Source of the DNA: Prostheceraeus crozeri
Taxonomy: Eukaryota; Platyhelminthes; Polycladida; Euryleptidae
Length of the DNA stretch: 64,000 nt
Assembly: GCA_907163375.1 (NCBI GenBank)
Contig: CAJQUW010011509.1
Span: forward strand, 124,001-188,000
Direction: 5' to 3'
The translations under genes were made by a program, and so were the position numbers. The notes under the pieces were generated by a model. It was not told the DNA's origin. It made no database searches and worked only from the letters and a program-made list of their open reading frames with translations. Every line of letters starts with the position of its first letter. The stretch's first letter is position 1. Shown one piece after another: positions 43,741-54,876 of this stretch.

Positions 43741-46168
43741 AATGTAAATATTTTGCAATAAAATGGTACTCATTCATCATCATCAAAACATTGACAACAG
43801 CAGAATTACAACAATATAGAAGAACAGAAAAACTACTGAATAAATGTATCAAATTGGAAAAAGACATTCAATTTAACATCACATGTGAAGAAAACAATTT
43901 ATTACCAAATTACACGAAGATCAGTAAAAAGAATCAACACAAAGAACATCACAAATTAGCAGAAAAATTTCAATCAAGCCTTGTAGGCCTTGAGATAAAA
44001 AACTTACAAACAAAATTGATATCAATAAGAAAAGAATTGACTGTAAACTTGATTAACTTGAGGAACATGTTCAATTCAGAAGTAAAATTTCTAAGTTTGA
44101 TGTATTTTCTACTTAGAATTGCCAATTCATCCATTGACACCATCAATTTCAAGCATTTGAAGAAATTAAAAGCATTATACGGTGCTGAAATGATGCTGCC
44201 TGAAACTGAAGACAGAGTAATAAATTTGTCAGATTATACCTTGAATGCAGATGAACTATCTCTACTTCGGAAAGGCATGGAATTCAATCTGAAGCCAATA
44301 TACAATTCTCTTGAAAAGAAAGTTGAAATTGAAAAATTATACTCTGATATCAAAAGATCAGAATTTGACAACACAATTGAAATAACAAATCCGAGTAAAC
44401 TAAAGGGTGATTTGAAAAGTTTTGCCTACACTAAAACCAACGACAGAAGCAAAAATCCTCTTTCAAAAGGAGAACAAAATACATTAAAAAGTCTGAAGAA
44501 AAACACAGATTTGGTAATCAAGAAGGCTGATAAAGGTGGAAACACTGTGATAATGAATCGTGAGGATTATGTCAAGAAGCTGAATACCATTGTCAGTGAT
44601 TCTTCGAAGTTCAAGAAATTGAAAGCCAATCCTACAGAATCAATCAAGAAAGAATTGAATAGAATTATTGAAAACAAGAATAATGGCATCAAAATGAAGA
44701 AGTTAAGTGGATATTTCAAGCCTGGATTTCTCTATGGATTGCCTAAAATTCACAAAGACATCAGAAATCCTCCACTGAGACCAATAATTTCGATGGTTGG
44801 ATCAGTCACACATGAACTCAGTCAGGTTTTGGATAATATAATCAAACCGTATTGCAGCAAAGAATTCATCACGGATTCGGCCTTTAATTTTGTTGCAAAA
44901 GTGAAACCGTTGATTGACCTTGACAATTATATTATGGCATCTGTTGATGTGGTAAGCTTATTCACGAATGTGCCTGTGATAGAAACCACCGAAATCATAC
45001 TGAAAAATGTCTATCAACATCCTACTTGCCCACCACCATCAATACCTGAAGAGACGATGAGACAATTGCTTACAATCTGTACCACAAAAACCCCATTTGT
45101 GTGGTTGGATCATTTTTTTGAACAAATTGATGGTGTTTCGATGGGGTCACCCCTAGGACCAACATATGCGAATTTTTATATGAGCGAAATAGAAAAAGCA
45201 GTGTTGAAGAATCTTCCAGAAAGATGCAAGCCGATTGCGTATTATCGCTATGTCGATGACACATTTGTCATTACAGAAAATGAAAACCATCTACAAGAAC
45301 TGATAAAGCAATTTAAATCAAATTCTACGCTGGAATTCACATATGAGATTGAAAAGGAGAGAACAATATCTTTTTTGGATGTTTCCATCAAGCATAACTT
45401 TTCCTTGACTTTTTCAGTTTTTCGAAAACCAACAGCAACAAATACTTGTCTCGACTTCAACTCCTTTACAACAAATCAGTACAAAATGTCAGTAATAAAA
45501 AGTTATGTTTACAGAGCACTACATCTCAGCTCAGATTGGCAATCTTTTCATCAAGAAATTAAAAATGTGAAACGAATTCTTACTAACAGTCACTATCCCA
45601 TGAGTGCAATTGATCAACAGGTGAAAATGATTTTAAAAAAGTACTTCAAAAATGAAGAAAAAGGGGAAAAACAGAGATGGTATTCTATTTTAAAGGCCAG
45701 CTTACATCAAATTACCGGATAGAAGAAAAGCGCATCCAAAAGATTATCAAGGATAATGTGAAGGGAAAAGTTGAATCATGCGATGTCCATGTGCGAGTGT
45801 ATTACAAAAATGTCAAATTGGTTAACTCAATAAAAACAAAAATGGACAGGTTTCATTCAAACAACAATGTGGTGTACCAATATGCATGTCCAGAGAGCAT
45901 ATGTAATAATGCTCACTACATTGGATATACCACAAATTTGTTGAATGTAAGAATGAAGCAACACGAAAATAATGGTTCGATAAAATCTCACCACATGAAA
46001 GAACACAAACAAAAACCAAGAGACTTAACAAACAACACAAAAGTTATAGCTCGCTTTTCAAATGCTAACACCTTACAAATCGCTGAAGCAATACTAATAA
46101 AGGAAAATGCTCCAGTGCTAAATCAACACGACAAGGGACTAACAAGACACTTAAATATCATTTCTTGA
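43695..46168 (+). pseudogene. PLE RT/GIY-YIG, right-arm unit 1
   Basis: Complete unit. The frame 43695-45722 carries the N-terminal region and RT. After a five-A run near 45668 the frame shifts, and the endonuclease is read from 45677 to 46168. It has a private Gly-to-Ala change directly before motif A (IMASVDVV instead of IMGSVDVV). Confidence 0.87.
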
Positions 46169-46329
46169 TTTCTATTCTTTCACAACTTCAATATGTCATC
46201 AAATCCTCCCTGAAAAACTATGAACATGTAACCTACATCCAGTATTATATCTTTGAGCTTTCTGTATAACATTTTGGTTGAGACTTTTTGAATTTCAACC
46301 ACAGCTCATCATTTTGTTAATATGTTAGC

Positions 46330-48803
46330 TTGAAAATGGTCTATGTACAGAAGACCGAAACGTCGCCGTCAATAAAATGTAAATATTTTGCAATAAAATG
46401 GTACTCATTCATCATCATCAAAACATTGACAACAGCAGAATTACAACAATATAGAAGAACAGAAAAACTACTGAATAAATGTATCAAATTGGAAAAAGAC
46501 ATTCAATTTAACATCACATGTGAAGAAAACAATTTATTACCAAATTACACGAAGATCAGTAAAAAGAATCAACACAAAGAACATCACAAATTAGCAGAAA
46601 AATTTCAATCAAGCCTTGTAGGCCTTGAGATAAAAAACTTACAAACAAAATTGATATCAATAAGAAAAGAATTGACTGTAAACTTGATTAACTTGAGGAA
46701 CATGTTCAATTCAGAAGTAAAATTTCTAAGTTTGATGTATTTTCTACTTAGAATTGCCAATTCATCCATTGACACCATCAATTTCAAGCATTTGAAGAAA
46801 TTAAAAGCATTATACGGTGCTGAAATGATGCTGCCTGAAACTGAAGACAGAGTAATAAATTTGTCAGATTATACCTTGAATGCAGATGAACTATCTCTAC
46901 TTCGGAAAGGCATGGAATTCAATCTGAAGCCAATATACAATTCTCTTGAAAAGAAAGTTGAAATTGAAAAATTATACTCTGATATCAAAAGATCAGAATT
47001 TGACAACACAATTGAAATAACAAATCCGAGTAAACTAAAGGGTGATTTGAAAAGTTTTGCCTACACTAAAACCAACGACAGAAGCAAAAATCCTCTTTCA
47101 AAAGGAGAACAAAATACATTAAAAAGTCTGAAGAAAAACACAGATTTGGTAATCAAGAAGGCTGATAAAGGTGGAAACACTGTGATAATGAATCGTGAGG
47201 ATTATGTCAAGAAGCTGAATACCATTGTCAGTGATTCTTCGAAGTTCAAGAAATTGAAAGCCAATCCTACAGAATCAATCAAGAAAGAATTGAATAGAAT
47301 TATTGAAAACAAGAATAATGGCATCAAAATGAAGAAGTTAAGTGGATATTTCAAGCCTGGATTTCTCTATGGATTGCCTAAAATTCACAAAGACATCAGA
47401 AATCCTCCACTGAGACCAATAATTTCGATGGTTGGATCAGTCACACATGAACTCAGTCAGGTTTTGGATAATATAATCAAACCGTATTGCAGCAAAGAAT
47501 TCATCACGGATTCGGCCTTTAATTTTGTTGCAAAAGTGAAACCGTTGATTGACCTTGACAATTATATTATGGGATCTGTTGATGTGGTAAGCTTATTCAC
47601 GAATGTGCCTGTGATAGAAACCACCGAAATCATACTGAAAAATGTCTATCAACATCCTACTTGCCCACCACCATCAATACCTGAAGAGACGATGAGACAA
47701 TTGCTTACAATCTGTACCACAAAAACCCCATTTGTGTGGTTGGATCATTTTTTTGAACAAATTGATGGTGTTTCGATGGGGTCACCCCTAGGACCAACAT
47801 ATGCGAATTTTTATATGAGCGAAATAGAAAAAGCAGTGTTGAAGAATCTTCCAGAAAGATGCAAGCCGATTGCGTATTATCGCTATGTCGATGACACATT
47901 TGTCATTACAGAAAATGAAAACCATCTACAAGAACTGATAAAGCAATTTAAATCAAATTCTACGCTGGAATTCACATATGAGATTGAAAAGGAGAGAACA
48001 ATATCTTTTTTGGATGTTTCCATCAAGCATAACTTTTCCTTGACTTTTTCAGTTTTTCGAAAACCAACAGCAACAAATACTTGTCTCGACTTCAACTCCT
48101 TTACAACAAATCAGTACAAAATGTCAGTAATAAAAAGTTATGTTTACAGAGCACTACATCTCAGCTCAGATTGGCAATCTTTTCATCAAGAAATTAAAAA
48201 TGTGAAACGAATTCTTACTAACAGTCACTATCCCATGAGTGCAATTGATCAACAGGTGAAAATGATTTTAAAAAAGTACTTCAAAAATGAAGAAAAAGGG
48301 GAAAAACAGAGATGGTATTCTATTTTAAAGGCCAGCTTACATCAAATTACCGGATAGAAGAAAAGCGCATCCAAAAGATTATCAAGGATAATGTGAAGGG
48401 AAAAGTTGAATCATGCGATGTCCATGTGCGAGTGTATTACAAAAATGTCAAATTGGTTAACTCAATAAAAACAAAAATGGACAGGTTTCATTCAAACAAC
48501 AATGTGGTGTACCAATATGCATGTCCAGAGAGCATATGTAATAATGCTCACTACATTGGATATACCACAAATTTGTTGAATGTAAGAATGAAGCAACACG
48601 AAAATAATGGTTCGATAAAATCTCACCACATGAAAGAACACAAACAAAAACCAAGAGACTTAACAAACAACACAAAAGTTATAGCTCGCTTTTCAAATGC
48701 TAACACCTTACAAATCGCTGAAGCAATACTAATAAAGGAAAATGCTCCAGTGCTAAATCAACACGACAAGGGACTAACAAGACACTTAAATATCATTTCT
48801 TGA
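46330..48803 (+). pseudogene. PLE RT/GIY-YIG, right-arm unit 2
   Basis: Complete unit with the same split as unit 1 (RT 46330-48357, endonuclease 48312-48803, five-A run near 48303). Otherwise its protein sequence matches the intact units. Confidence 0.87.
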
Positions 48804-48964
48804 TTTCTATTCTTTCACAACTTCAATATGTCATCAAATCCTCCCTGAAAAACTATGAACATGTAACCTACATCCAGTATTATATCTTTGAGCTTTCTGT
48901 ATAACATTTTGGTTGAGACTTTTTGAATTTCAACCACAGCTCATCATTTTGTTAATATGTTAGC

Positions 48965-51439
48965 TTGAAAATGGTCTATGTACAGAAGACCGAAACGTCG
49001 CCGTCAATAAAATGTAAATATTTTGCAATAAAATGGTACTCATTCATCATCATCAAAACATTGACAACAGCAGAATTACAACAATATAGAAGAACAGAAA
49101 AACTACTGAATAAATGTATCAAATTGGAAAAAGACATTCAATTTAACATCACATGTGAAGAAAACAATTTATTACCAAATTACACGAAGATCAGTAAAAA
49201 GAATCAACACAAAGAACATCACAAATTAGCAGAAAAATTTCAATCAAGCCTTGTAGGCCTTGAGATAAAAAACTTACAAACAAAATTGATATCAATAAGA
49301 AAAGAATTGACTGTAAACTTGATTAACTTGAGGAACATGTTCAATTCAGAAGTAAAATTTCTAAGTTTGATGTATTTTCTACTTAGAATTGCCAATTCAT
49401 CCATTGACACCATCAATTTCAAGCATTTGAAGAAATTAAAAGCATTATACGGTGCTGAAATGATGCTGCCTGAAACTGAAGACAGAGTAATAAATTTGTC
49501 AGATTATACCTTGAATGCAGATGAACTATCTCTACTTCGGAAAGGCATGGAATTCAATCTGAAGCCAATATACAATTCTCTTGAAAAGAAAGTTGAAATT
49601 GAAAAATTATACTCTGATATCAAAAGATCAGAATTTGACAACACAATTGAAATAACAAATCCGAGTAAACTAAAGGGTGATTTGAAAAGTTTTGCCTACA
49701 CTAAAACCAACGACAGAAGCAAAAATCCTCTTTCAAAAGGAGAACAAAATACATTAAAAAGTCTGAAGAAAAACACAGATTTGGTAATCAAGAAGGCTGA
49801 TAAAGGTGGAAACACTGTGATAATGAATCGTGAGGATTATGTCAAGAAGCTGAATACCATTGTCAGTGATTCTTCGAAGTTCAAGAAATTGAAAGCCAAT
49901 CCTACAGAATCAATCAAGAAAGAATTGAATAGAATTATTGAAAACAAGAATAATGGCATCAAAATGAAGAAGTTAAGTGGATATTTCAAGCCTGGATTTC
50001 TCTATGGATTGCCTAAAATTCACAAAGACATCAGAAATCCTCCACTGAGACCAATAATTTCGATGGTTGGATCAGTCACACATGAACTCAGTCAGGTTTT
50101 GGATAATATAATCAAACCGTATTGCAGCAAAGAATTCATCACGGATTCGGCCTTTAATTTTGTTGCAAAAGTGAAACCGTTGATTGACCTTGACAATTAT
50201 ATTATGGGATCTGTTGATGTGGTAAGCTTATTCACGAATGTGCCTGTGATAGAAACCACCGAAATCATACTGAAAAATGTCTATCAACATCCTACTTGCC
50301 CACCACCATCAATACCTGAAGAGACGATGAGACAATTGCTTACAATCTGTACCACAAAAACCCCATTTGTGTGGTTGGATCATTTTTTTGAACAAATTGA
50401 TGGTGTTTCGATGGGGTCACCCCTAGGACCAACATATGCGAATTTTTATATGAGCGAAATAGAAAAAGCAGTGTTGAAGAATCTTCCAGAAAGATGCAAG
50501 CCGATTGCGTATTATCGCTATGTCGATGACACATTTGTCATTACAGAAAATGAAAACCATCTACAAGAACTGATAAAGCAATTTAAATCAAATTCTACGC
50601 TGGAATTCACATATGAGATTGAAAAGGAGAGAACAATATCTTTTTTGGATGTTTCCATCAAGCATAACTTTTCCTTGACTTTTTCAGTTTTTCGAAAACC
50701 AACAGCAACAAATACTTGTCTCGACTTCAACTCCTTTACAACAAATCAGTACAAAATGTCAGTAATAAAAAGTTATGTTTACAGAGCACTACATCTCAGC
50801 TCAGATTGGCAATCTTTTCATCAAGAAATTAAAAATGTGAAACGAATTCTTACTAACAGTCACTATCCCATGAGTGCAATTGATCAACAGGTGAAAATGA
50901 TTTTAAAAAAGTACTTCAAAAATGAAGAAAAAGGGGAAAAAACAGAGATGGTATTCTATTTTAAAGGCCAGCTTACATCAAATTACCGGATAGAAGAAAA
51001 GCGCATCCAAAAGATTATCAAGGATAATGTGAAGGGAAAAGTTGAATCATGCGATGTCCATGTGCGAGTGTATTACAAAAATGTCAAATTGGTTAACTCA
51101 ATAAAAACAAAAATGGACAGGTTTCATTCAAACAACAATGTGGTGTACCAATATGCATGTCCAGAGAGCATATGTAATAATGCTCACTACATTGGATATA
51201 CCACAAATTTGTTGAATGTAAGAATGAAGCAACACGAAAATAATGGTTCGATAAAATCTCACCACATGAAAGAACACAAACAAAAACCAAGAGACTTAAC
51301 AAACAACACAAAAGTTATAGCTCGCTTTTCAAATGCTAACACCTTACAAATCGCTGAAGCAATACTAATAAAGGAAAATGCTCCAGTGCTAAATCAACAC
51401 GACAAGGGACTAACAAGACACTTAAATATCATTTCTTGA
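48965..51439 (+). CDS. Intact Penelope-like element protein (824 aa): reverse transcriptase + GIY-YIG endonuclease
   Basis: The reference unit. Start at ATG 48965, in a region that is also the pseudo-LTR; an ATG two codons on is equally possible. Residues 1-260 are a Lys/Glu-rich helical N-terminus with ADELSLLRKGMEFNLKP at about 180. KKADKGGNTVIMNREDYVKK (about 275) is the PLE-specific pre-RT motif. RT core: LYGLPKIHK, PLRPIISMVGS (about 360), GSVDVVSLFTNVP (motif A, about 415), DGVSMGSPLGPTYANFYMSE (motif B, about 478), YRYVDDTFVI (motif C, about 516), ISFLDVSI. Residues 725-815 are the GIY-YIG nuclease: YQYACPESICNN, HYIGYTTNLLNVRMKQHE, and AEAILIKENAPVLN with the catalytic Glu. The protein copies element RNA at nicked DNA. 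All motifs are intact, so it may be active. Confidence 0.93.
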   Translation: MKMVYVQKTETSPSIKCKYFAIKWYSFIIIKTLTTAELQQYRRTEKLLNKCIKLEKDIQFNITCEENNLLPNYTKISKKNQHKEHHKLAEKFQSSLVGLEIKNLQTKLISIRKELTVNLINLRNMFNSEVKFLSLMYFLLRIANSSIDTINFKHLKKLKALYGAEMMLPETEDRVINLSDYTLNADELSLLRKGMEFNLKPIYNSLEKKVEIEKLYSDIKRSEFDNTIEITNPSKLKGDLKSFAYTKTNDRSKNPLSKGEQNTLKSLKKNTDLVIKKADKGGNTVIMNREDYVKKLNTIVSDSSKFKKLKANPTESIKKELNRIIENKNNGIKMKKLSGYFKPGFLYGLPKIHKDIRNPPLRPIISMVGSVTHELSQVLDNIIKPYCSKEFITDSAFNFVAKVKPLIDLDNYIMGSVDVVSLFTNVPVIETTEIILKNVYQHPTCPPPSIPEETMRQLLTICTTKTPFVWLDHFFEQIDGVSMGSPLGPTYANFYMSEIEKAVLKNLPERCKPIAYYRYVDDTFVITENENHLQELIKQFKSNSTLEFTYEIEKERTISFLDVSIKHNFSLTFSVFRKPTATNTCLDFNSFTTNQYKMSVIKSYVYRALHLSSDWQSFHQEIKNVKRILTNSHYPMSAIDQQVKMILKKYFKNEEKGEKTEMVFYFKGQLTSNYRIEEKRIQKIIKDNVKGKVESCDVHVRVYYKNVKLVNSIKTKMDRFHSNNNVVYQYACPESICNNAHYIGYTTNLLNVRMKQHENNGSIKSHHMKEHKQKPRDLTNNTKVIARFSNANTLQIAEAILIKENAPVLNQHDKGLTRHLNIIS

Positions 51440-51600
51440 TTTCTATTCTTTCACAACTTCAATATGTCATCAAATCCTCCCTGAAAAACTATGAACATGT
51501 AACCTACATCCAGTATTATATCTTTGAGCTTTCTGTATAACATTTTGGTTGAGACTTTTTGAATTTCAACCACAGCTCATCATTTTGTTAATATGTTAGC

Positions 51601-54075
51601 TTGAAAATGGTCTATGTACAGAAGACCGAAACGTCGCCGTCAATAAAATGTAAATATTTTGCAATAAAATGGTACTCATTCATCATCATCAAAACATTGA
51701 CAACAGCAGAATTACAACAATATAGAAGAACAGAAAAACTACTGAATAAATGTATCAAATTGGAAAAAGACATTCAATTTAACATCACATGTGAAGAAAA
51801 CAATTTATTACCAAATTACACGAAGATCAGTAAAAAGAATCAACACAAAGAACATCACAAATTAGCAGAAAAATTTCAATCAAGCCTTGTAGGCCTTGAG
51901 ATAAAAAACTTACAAACAAAATTGATATCAATAAGAAAAGAATTGACTGTAAACTTGATTAACTTGAGGAACATGTTCAATTCAGAAGTAAAATTTCTAA
52001 GTTTGATGTATTTTCTACTTAGAATTGCCAATTCATCCATTGACACCATCAATTTCAAGCATTTGAAGAAATTAAAAGCATTATACGGTGCTGAAATGAT
52101 GCTGCCTGAAACTGAAGACAGAGTAATAAATTTGTCAGATTATACCTTGAATGCAGATGAACTATCTCTACTTCGGAAAGGCATGGAATTCAATCTGAAG
52201 CCAATATACAATTCTCTTGAAAAGAAAGTTGAAATTGAAAAATTATACTCTGATATCAAAAGATCAGAATTTGACAACACAATTGAAATAACAAATCCGA
52301 GTAAACTAAAGGGTGATTTGAAAAGTTTTGCCTACACTAAAACCAACGACAGAAGCAAAAATCCTCTTTCAAAAGGAGAACAAAATACATTAAAAAGTCT
52401 GAAGAAAAACACAGATTTGGTAATCAAGAAGGCTGATAAAGGTGGAAACACTGTGATAATGAATCGTGAGGATTATGTCAAGAAGCTGAATACCATTGTC
52501 AGTGATTCTTCGAAGTTCAAGAAATTGAAAGCCAATCCTACAGAATCAATCAAGAAAGAATTGAATAGAATTATTGAAAACAAGAATAATGGCATCAAAA
52601 TGAAGAAGTTAAGTGGATATTTCAAGCCTGGATTTCTCTATGGATTGCCTAAAATTCACAAAGACATCAGAAATCCTCCACTGAGACCAATAATTTCGAT
52701 GGTTGGATCAGTCACACATGAACTCAGTCAGGTTTTGGATAATATAATCAAACCGTATTGCAGCAAAGAATTCATCACGGATTCGGCCTTTAATTTTGTT
52801 GCAAAAGTGAAACCGTTGATTGACCTTGACAATTATATTATGGGATCTGTTGATGTGGTAAGCTTATTCACGAATGTGCCTGTGATAGAAACCACCGAAA
52901 TCATACTGAAAAATGTCTATCAACATCCTACTTGCCCACCACCATCAATACCTGAAGAGACGATGAGACAATTGCTTACAATCTGTACCACAAAAACCCC
53001 ATTTGTGTGGTTGGATCATTTTTTTGAACAAATTGATGGTGTTTCGATGGGGTCACCCCTAGGACCAACATATGCGAATTTTTATATGAGCGAAATAGAA
53101 AAAGCAGTGTTGAAGAATCTTCCAGAAAGATGCAAGCCGATTGCGTATTATCGCTATGTCGATGACACATTTGTCATTACAGAAAATGAAAACCATCTAC
53201 AAGAACTGATAAAGCAATTTAAATCAAATTCTACGCTGGAATTCACATATGAGATTGAAAAGGAGAGAACAATATCTTTTTTGGATGTTTCCATCAAGCA
53301 TAACTTTTCCTTGACTTTTTCAGTTTTTCGAAAACCAACAGCAACAAATACTTGTCTCGACTTCAACTCCTTTACAACAAATCAGTACAAAATGTCAGTA
53401 ATAAAAAGTTATGTTTACAGAGCACTACATCTCAGCTCAGATTGGCAATCTTTTCATCAAGAAATTAAAAATGTGAAACGAATTCTTACTAACAGTCACT
53501 ATCCCATGAGTGCAATTGATCAACAGGTGAAAATGATTTTAAAAAAGTACTTCAAAAATGAAGAAAAAGGGGAAAAAACAGAGATGGTATTCTATTTTAA
53601 AGGCCACCTTACATCAAATTACCGGATAGAAGAAAAGCGCATCCAAAAGATTATCAAGGATAATGTGAAGGGAAAAGTTGAATCATGCGATGTCCATGTG
53701 CGAGTGTATTACAAAAATGTCAAATTGGTTAACTCAATAAAAACAAAAATGGACAGGTTTCATTCAAACAACAATGTGGTGTACCAATATGCATGTCCAG
53801 AGAGCATATGTAATAATGCTCACTACATTGGATATACCACAAATTTGTTGAATGTAAGAATGAAGCAACACGAAAATAATGGTTCGATAAAATCTCACCA
53901 CATGAAAGAACACAAACAAAAACCAAGAGACTTAACAAACAACACAAAAGTTATAGCTCGCTTTTCAAATGCTAACACCTTACAAATCGCTGAAGCAATA
54001 CTAATAAAGGAAAATGCTCCAGTGCTAAATCAACACGACAAGGGACTAACAAGACACTTAAATATCATTTCTTGA
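51601..54075 (+). CDS. Intact Penelope-like element protein (824 aa), right-arm unit 4
   Basis: Second fully open unit. It is identical in domain structure to the 48965 unit and differs by at least one residue (KGHLTSN instead of KGQLTSN, in the linker between RT and GIY-YIG). Six-A run intact. The next partial unit supplies a downstream pseudo-LTR, so this copy has complete element sequence on both sides. Confidence 0.93.
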   Translation: MKMVYVQKTETSPSIKCKYFAIKWYSFIIIKTLTTAELQQYRRTEKLLNKCIKLEKDIQFNITCEENNLLPNYTKISKKNQHKEHHKLAEKFQSSLVGLEIKNLQTKLISIRKELTVNLINLRNMFNSEVKFLSLMYFLLRIANSSIDTINFKHLKKLKALYGAEMMLPETEDRVINLSDYTLNADELSLLRKGMEFNLKPIYNSLEKKVEIEKLYSDIKRSEFDNTIEITNPSKLKGDLKSFAYTKTNDRSKNPLSKGEQNTLKSLKKNTDLVIKKADKGGNTVIMNREDYVKKLNTIVSDSSKFKKLKANPTESIKKELNRIIENKNNGIKMKKLSGYFKPGFLYGLPKIHKDIRNPPLRPIISMVGSVTHELSQVLDNIIKPYCSKEFITDSAFNFVAKVKPLIDLDNYIMGSVDVVSLFTNVPVIETTEIILKNVYQHPTCPPPSIPEETMRQLLTICTTKTPFVWLDHFFEQIDGVSMGSPLGPTYANFYMSEIEKAVLKNLPERCKPIAYYRYVDDTFVITENENHLQELIKQFKSNSTLEFTYEIEKERTISFLDVSIKHNFSLTFSVFRKPTATNTCLDFNSFTTNQYKMSVIKSYVYRALHLSSDWQSFHQEIKNVKRILTNSHYPMSAIDQQVKMILKKYFKNEEKGEKTEMVFYFKGHLTSNYRIEEKRIQKIIKDNVKGKVESCDVHVRVYYKNVKLVNSIKTKMDRFHSNNNVVYQYACPESICNNAHYIGYTTNLLNVRMKQHENNGSIKSHHMKEHKQKPRDLTNNTKVIARFSNANTLQIAEAILIKENAPVLNQHDKGLTRHLNIIS

Positions 54076-54236
54076 TTTCTATTCTTTCACAACTTCAATA
54101 TGTCATCAAATCCTCCCTGAAAAACTATGAACATGTAACCTACATCCAGTATTATATCTTTGAGCTTTCTGTATAACATTTTGGTTGAGACTTTTTGAAT
54201 TTCAACCACAGCTCATCATTTTGTTAATATGTTAGC

Positions 54237-54562
54237 TTGAAAATGGTCTATGTACAGAAGACCGAAACGTCGCCGTCAATAAAATGTAAATATTTTGCAA
54301 TAAAATGGTACTCATTCATCATCATCAAAACATTGACAACAGCAGAATTACAACAATATAGAAGAACAGAAAAACTACTGAATAAATGTATCAAATTGGA
54401 AAAAGACATTCAATTTAACATCACATGTGAAGAAAACAATTTATTACCAAATTACACGAAGATCAGTAAAAAGAATCAACACAAAGAACATCACAAATTA
54501 GCAGAAAAATTTCAATCAAGCCTTGTAGGCCTTGAGATAAAAAACTTACAAACAAAATTGAT
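54237..54562 (+). repeat. Terminal partial PLE unit (pseudo-LTR) at the right end of the array
   Basis: First 326 bp of the unit, ending ...ACAAAATTGAT and merging into (TA)n. A 138-codon frame continues into the microsatellite and the next transposon and is not a real protein. Confidence 0.85.
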
Positions 54563-54576
54563 ATATATATATATAT
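54561..54576. repeat. (TA)n tract between PLE array and DNA transposon
   Basis: Short TA run separating the array from the TAGGGTGGTCC terminus of the next element. Confidence 0.9.
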
Positions 54577-54876
54577 TAGGGTGGTCCAAAGAACATTTTT
54601 TTCGAATTTTCTCCCTCCTCAGCCACGCCCGTATGCCAATGTCCATCAAATGAAGACATGCAAAATTTGGGGGCTGTAGGTTATGATTTAGAGGTCGCTC
54701 AAAAAGTCACCTTTTATGCGTTGTACAGAAAAACTGATAAATTGTCATTTACTACTTTTATTATCCCCAAAATATCAACTGAACAAAGCAAAACTATGAG
54801 TTAGAATGAAAGTAGGAAAACATATAGGTAGGCATGTAACTGAGAAATGAAAGAAGTCGCAAACACGTTCACTTCT

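Larger units (their letters stand above)
42003..54562 (+). mobile_element. Right arm of palindromic PLE array, about 4.8 tandem units
   Basis: Plus-strand tandem copies of the same PLE: a 5'-truncated central unit (42003-43694), four complete units starting at 43695, 46330, 48965 and 51601 (period 2635-2636 bp), and a terminal partial unit (54237-54562) that stops in a (TA)n tract. The terminal partial unit is 33 bp shorter than the one closing the left arm. Two of the four complete units have intact 824-codon frames. Confidence 0.93.

Noticed and set aside
35305-54000. Recurring 60-72 codon antisense frames in every array unit
   Set aside because: They repeat only because the PLE unit repeats; they lie opposite the RT/endonuclease frame and have no domain.
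34657-54562. Direct repeats that could be read as LTRs of a retrovirus-like element
   Set aside because: The protein has a PLE-type RT and a GIY-YIG nuclease, with no capsid, protease, integrase or primer-binding site. The repeats are tandem units and pseudo-LTRs.
34657-54562. Whole palindrome as an assembly artefact
   Set aside because: Not fully excluded, but arm lengths differ by two units, the two outer ends differ by 33 bp with different flanks, and unit-specific variants exist. Kept as a finding with a check.
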